A DNA stretch of 64,000 bases. Origin: Alterisphingorhabdus sp038748365. Lineage in GTDB: Bacteria; Pseudomonadota; Alphaproteobacteria; Sphingomonadales; Sphingomonadaceae. This document shows, piece by piece, positions 63,043-64,000 of the stretch (positions are counted from its first letter, which is position 1; each line of letters begins with the position of its first letter). The stretch is from the NCBI GenBank assembly GCA_038748365.1, contig JBCDIZ010000005.1, forward strand, positions 124,001-188,000. Direction: 5' to 3'. Below the pieces are notes generated by a model. The model was not told the DNA's origin. It ran no database searches and saw nothing but the letters and a program-made list of their open reading frames with translations. A program made the position numbers and the translations under genes.

Positions 63043-63922
63043 CGCTGCGCCGGTAACCCGTTTTGGCCTGACCGGGCCTTTGCCACCCTATGATAAGCGC
63101 ATAACCCCGGCGCGCGGTGATCTGGCCGACATACGTCTTGCGGGAAAGATATTTGCCTCATCCTATGTAGCTGCTGTTCCGCATCATTGTGTAGTTGCAT
63201 CGACGATGCTGCATAAGTCGGCTTCCGCTGAGGCTGAAGCGGTGTCGCAACTGCGCTTGGGTGATGGCTTTGCGGTATTGGAAACGGCTGGTGGTTGGTG
63301 CTGGGGCTATTATCTGGATGATGGCTATTGCGGCTATGTCCACGCCGAAGATCTGGCGCGGGGGACGACTGCGCCTACGCATAAAGTGCGCGCCCCTGCG
63401 ACATTGATTTTTAGTGAAGCCGATTACAAAGCACCGGTAGTGATGCGCCCGGCCATGGGCGCGCAACTGGCGATATCGGAAGAGCAGGGCGGCTTCAGCA
63501 AATGCGACTATGGCTATCTGCCTAGCCATCATCTGTGTCCGATTGGCGGCGTGGATGAAGATATTGCGACCGTCGCCGAAGGCCTGATTGGTATGCCCTA
63601 TCTCTGGGGCGGGCGCAGTGGCGACGGGCTGGACTGCTCGGGGCTGGTGCAACTCGCGTTGGCGTTAAAAGGTGTAGCCGCACCGCGTGACAGTGATCAG
63701 CAGGAAGAGGCTTTGGGCGAGGAAATACCGGAAAGTTCGTCCTTGCAGCGCAACGATCTGGTCTTCTTTCCAAACCATGTCGGGATTATGGTGAATGCGT
63801 CGCACATTATTCATGCTAACAGTTCCGCAATGTGTGTGTCGGTTGATGCGCTGGAAGATGTTGTGACTAAGCCCTATGCCGATGGTGTGGGCAGACCGAT
63901 AACCGCAAGAAAACGAATATGA
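62999..63922 (+). CDS. NlpC/P60 (C40) peptidase with SH3-like domain
   Basis: Cell-wall peptidase family. SH3-like N-terminal region (VVASTMLHKSASAEAEAVSQLRLGDGFAVLE), then the catalytic domain: YLWGGRSGDGLDCSGLVQLAL with the nucleophile cysteine and FFPNHVGIMVNASHIIHANS with the histidine. The start is uncertain; GTG at 62999 (307 residues) overlaps the MarR gene, and no ATG is available nearby. Probably translated in coupling with MarR. Confidence 0.85.
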   Translation: MPLLPVTTESCSTTDAAPVTRFGLTGPLPPYDKRITPARGDLADIRLAGKIFASSYVAAVPHHCVVASTMLHKSASAEAEAVSQLRLGDGFAVLETAGGWCWGYYLDDGYCGYVHAEDLARGTTAPTHKVRAPATLIFSEADYKAPVVMRPAMGAQLAISEEQGGFSKCDYGYLPSHHLCPIGGVDEDIATVAEGLIGMPYLWGGRSGDGLDCSGLVQLALALKGVAAPRDSDQQEEALGEEIPESSSLQRNDLVFFPNHVGIMVNASHIIHANSSAMCVSVDALEDVVTKPYADGVGRPITARKRI

Positions 63923-63949
63923 CGCTAATTAAGCAACAGTCAAAAAATC

Positions 63950-63980
63950 CGTTCGTGTCGAGCGCAGTCGAGACACGCTG
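63950..63980. repeat. Partial repeat at the right edge
   Basis: CCGTTCGTGTCGAGCGCAGT followed by CGAGACACG matches the left half of the element at 40857-40976 (CCGTTCGTCTCGAGCGAAGT). The other half would be outside the window. Confidence 0.6.
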
Positions 63981-64000
63981 GCTTTACGCAAATGTCTCTC

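Overview
The window carries an almost complete photosynthesis gene cluster (PGC) of an aerobic anoxygenic phototrophic alphaproteobacterium. Three things point to Sphingomonadales (Sphingomonadaceae/Erythrobacteraceae type). The first is gene order: bchFNBHLM-lhaA-puhABC-orf-acsF-puhE-hemA, aerR-ppsR-bchG-bch2-bchP-tspO, bchCXYZ-pufBALM, crtF/crtDC and bchIDO. The second is the use of the O2-dependent cyclase AcsF, with no bchE visible. The third is the dispersed palindromic repeats built around TTCGACAAGCTCAGG that are common in this order. Base composition is moderately GC-rich throughout. I cannot name the genus.

Layout. 1-4.2 kb: the end of a YbaN-like gene, bciA (8-vinyl reductase), a DUF3422 membrane protein, and a divergent pair of lipoprotein electron carriers (pseudoazurin and a class I cytochrome c), both on Ala/Glu-rich tethers. 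4.3-19.8 kb: one long minus-strand operon from bchF to hemA, with most genes overlapping or closely spaced. 20.0-26.7 kb: a divergent plus-strand block with the regulators aerR/ppaA and ppsR, then bchG, bch2, bchP, tspO and a small membrane ORF. 26.8-29.0 kb: a membrane-bound LytTR regulator and an exported alpha/beta hydrolase inserted in the PGC. 29.3-36.9 kb: minus-strand bchC-bchX-bchY-bchZ-pufB-pufA-pufL-pufM. 37-40.6 kb: crtF (minus) divergent from crtD-crtC (plus). 41-44.8 kb: bchI-bchD-bchO plus a 47-codon ORF (minus). 44.9-64 kb: ordinary chromosomal genes, including a lipoprotein, argG, an S46 peptidase, DUF1801, cfa, a sulfite-oxidase-like enzyme with a cytochrome b partner, rlmN, an EF-hand protein, a histidine phosphatase, rimO, a Baeyer-Villiger-type monooxygenase, an M17 aminopeptidase, MarR and NlpC/P60.

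How it works together. HemA makes ALA. BchIDH/BchO, BchM, AcsF, BchLNB, BciA, BchF, BchXYZ, BchC, BchG and BchP cover Mg insertion to phytylated bacteriochlorophyll a. CrtC/CrtD/CrtF make spirilloxanthin-type carotenoids from precursors encoded elsewhere. PufLM/PuhA form the reaction centre, PufBA form LH1, and LhaA, Bch2, PuhB, PuhC and PuhE assemble them. No pufC, puc genes, crtI/B/E or bchE were found here. Perfect TGT-N12-ACA (PpsR/CrtJ) sites precede bchC (two, 8 bp apart), bchG, crtF/crtD and bchI, and a degenerate pair lies between bchF and aerR.

I see no wholly new multi-gene system. The most unusual points are mobile palindromic repeats read in frame inside bchB and at the N-terminus of the sulfite-oxidase-like gene, bchF and crtC with no ordinary start codon where the conserved protein begins, and the paired tethered copper and heme carriers next to a PGC that lacks pufC.
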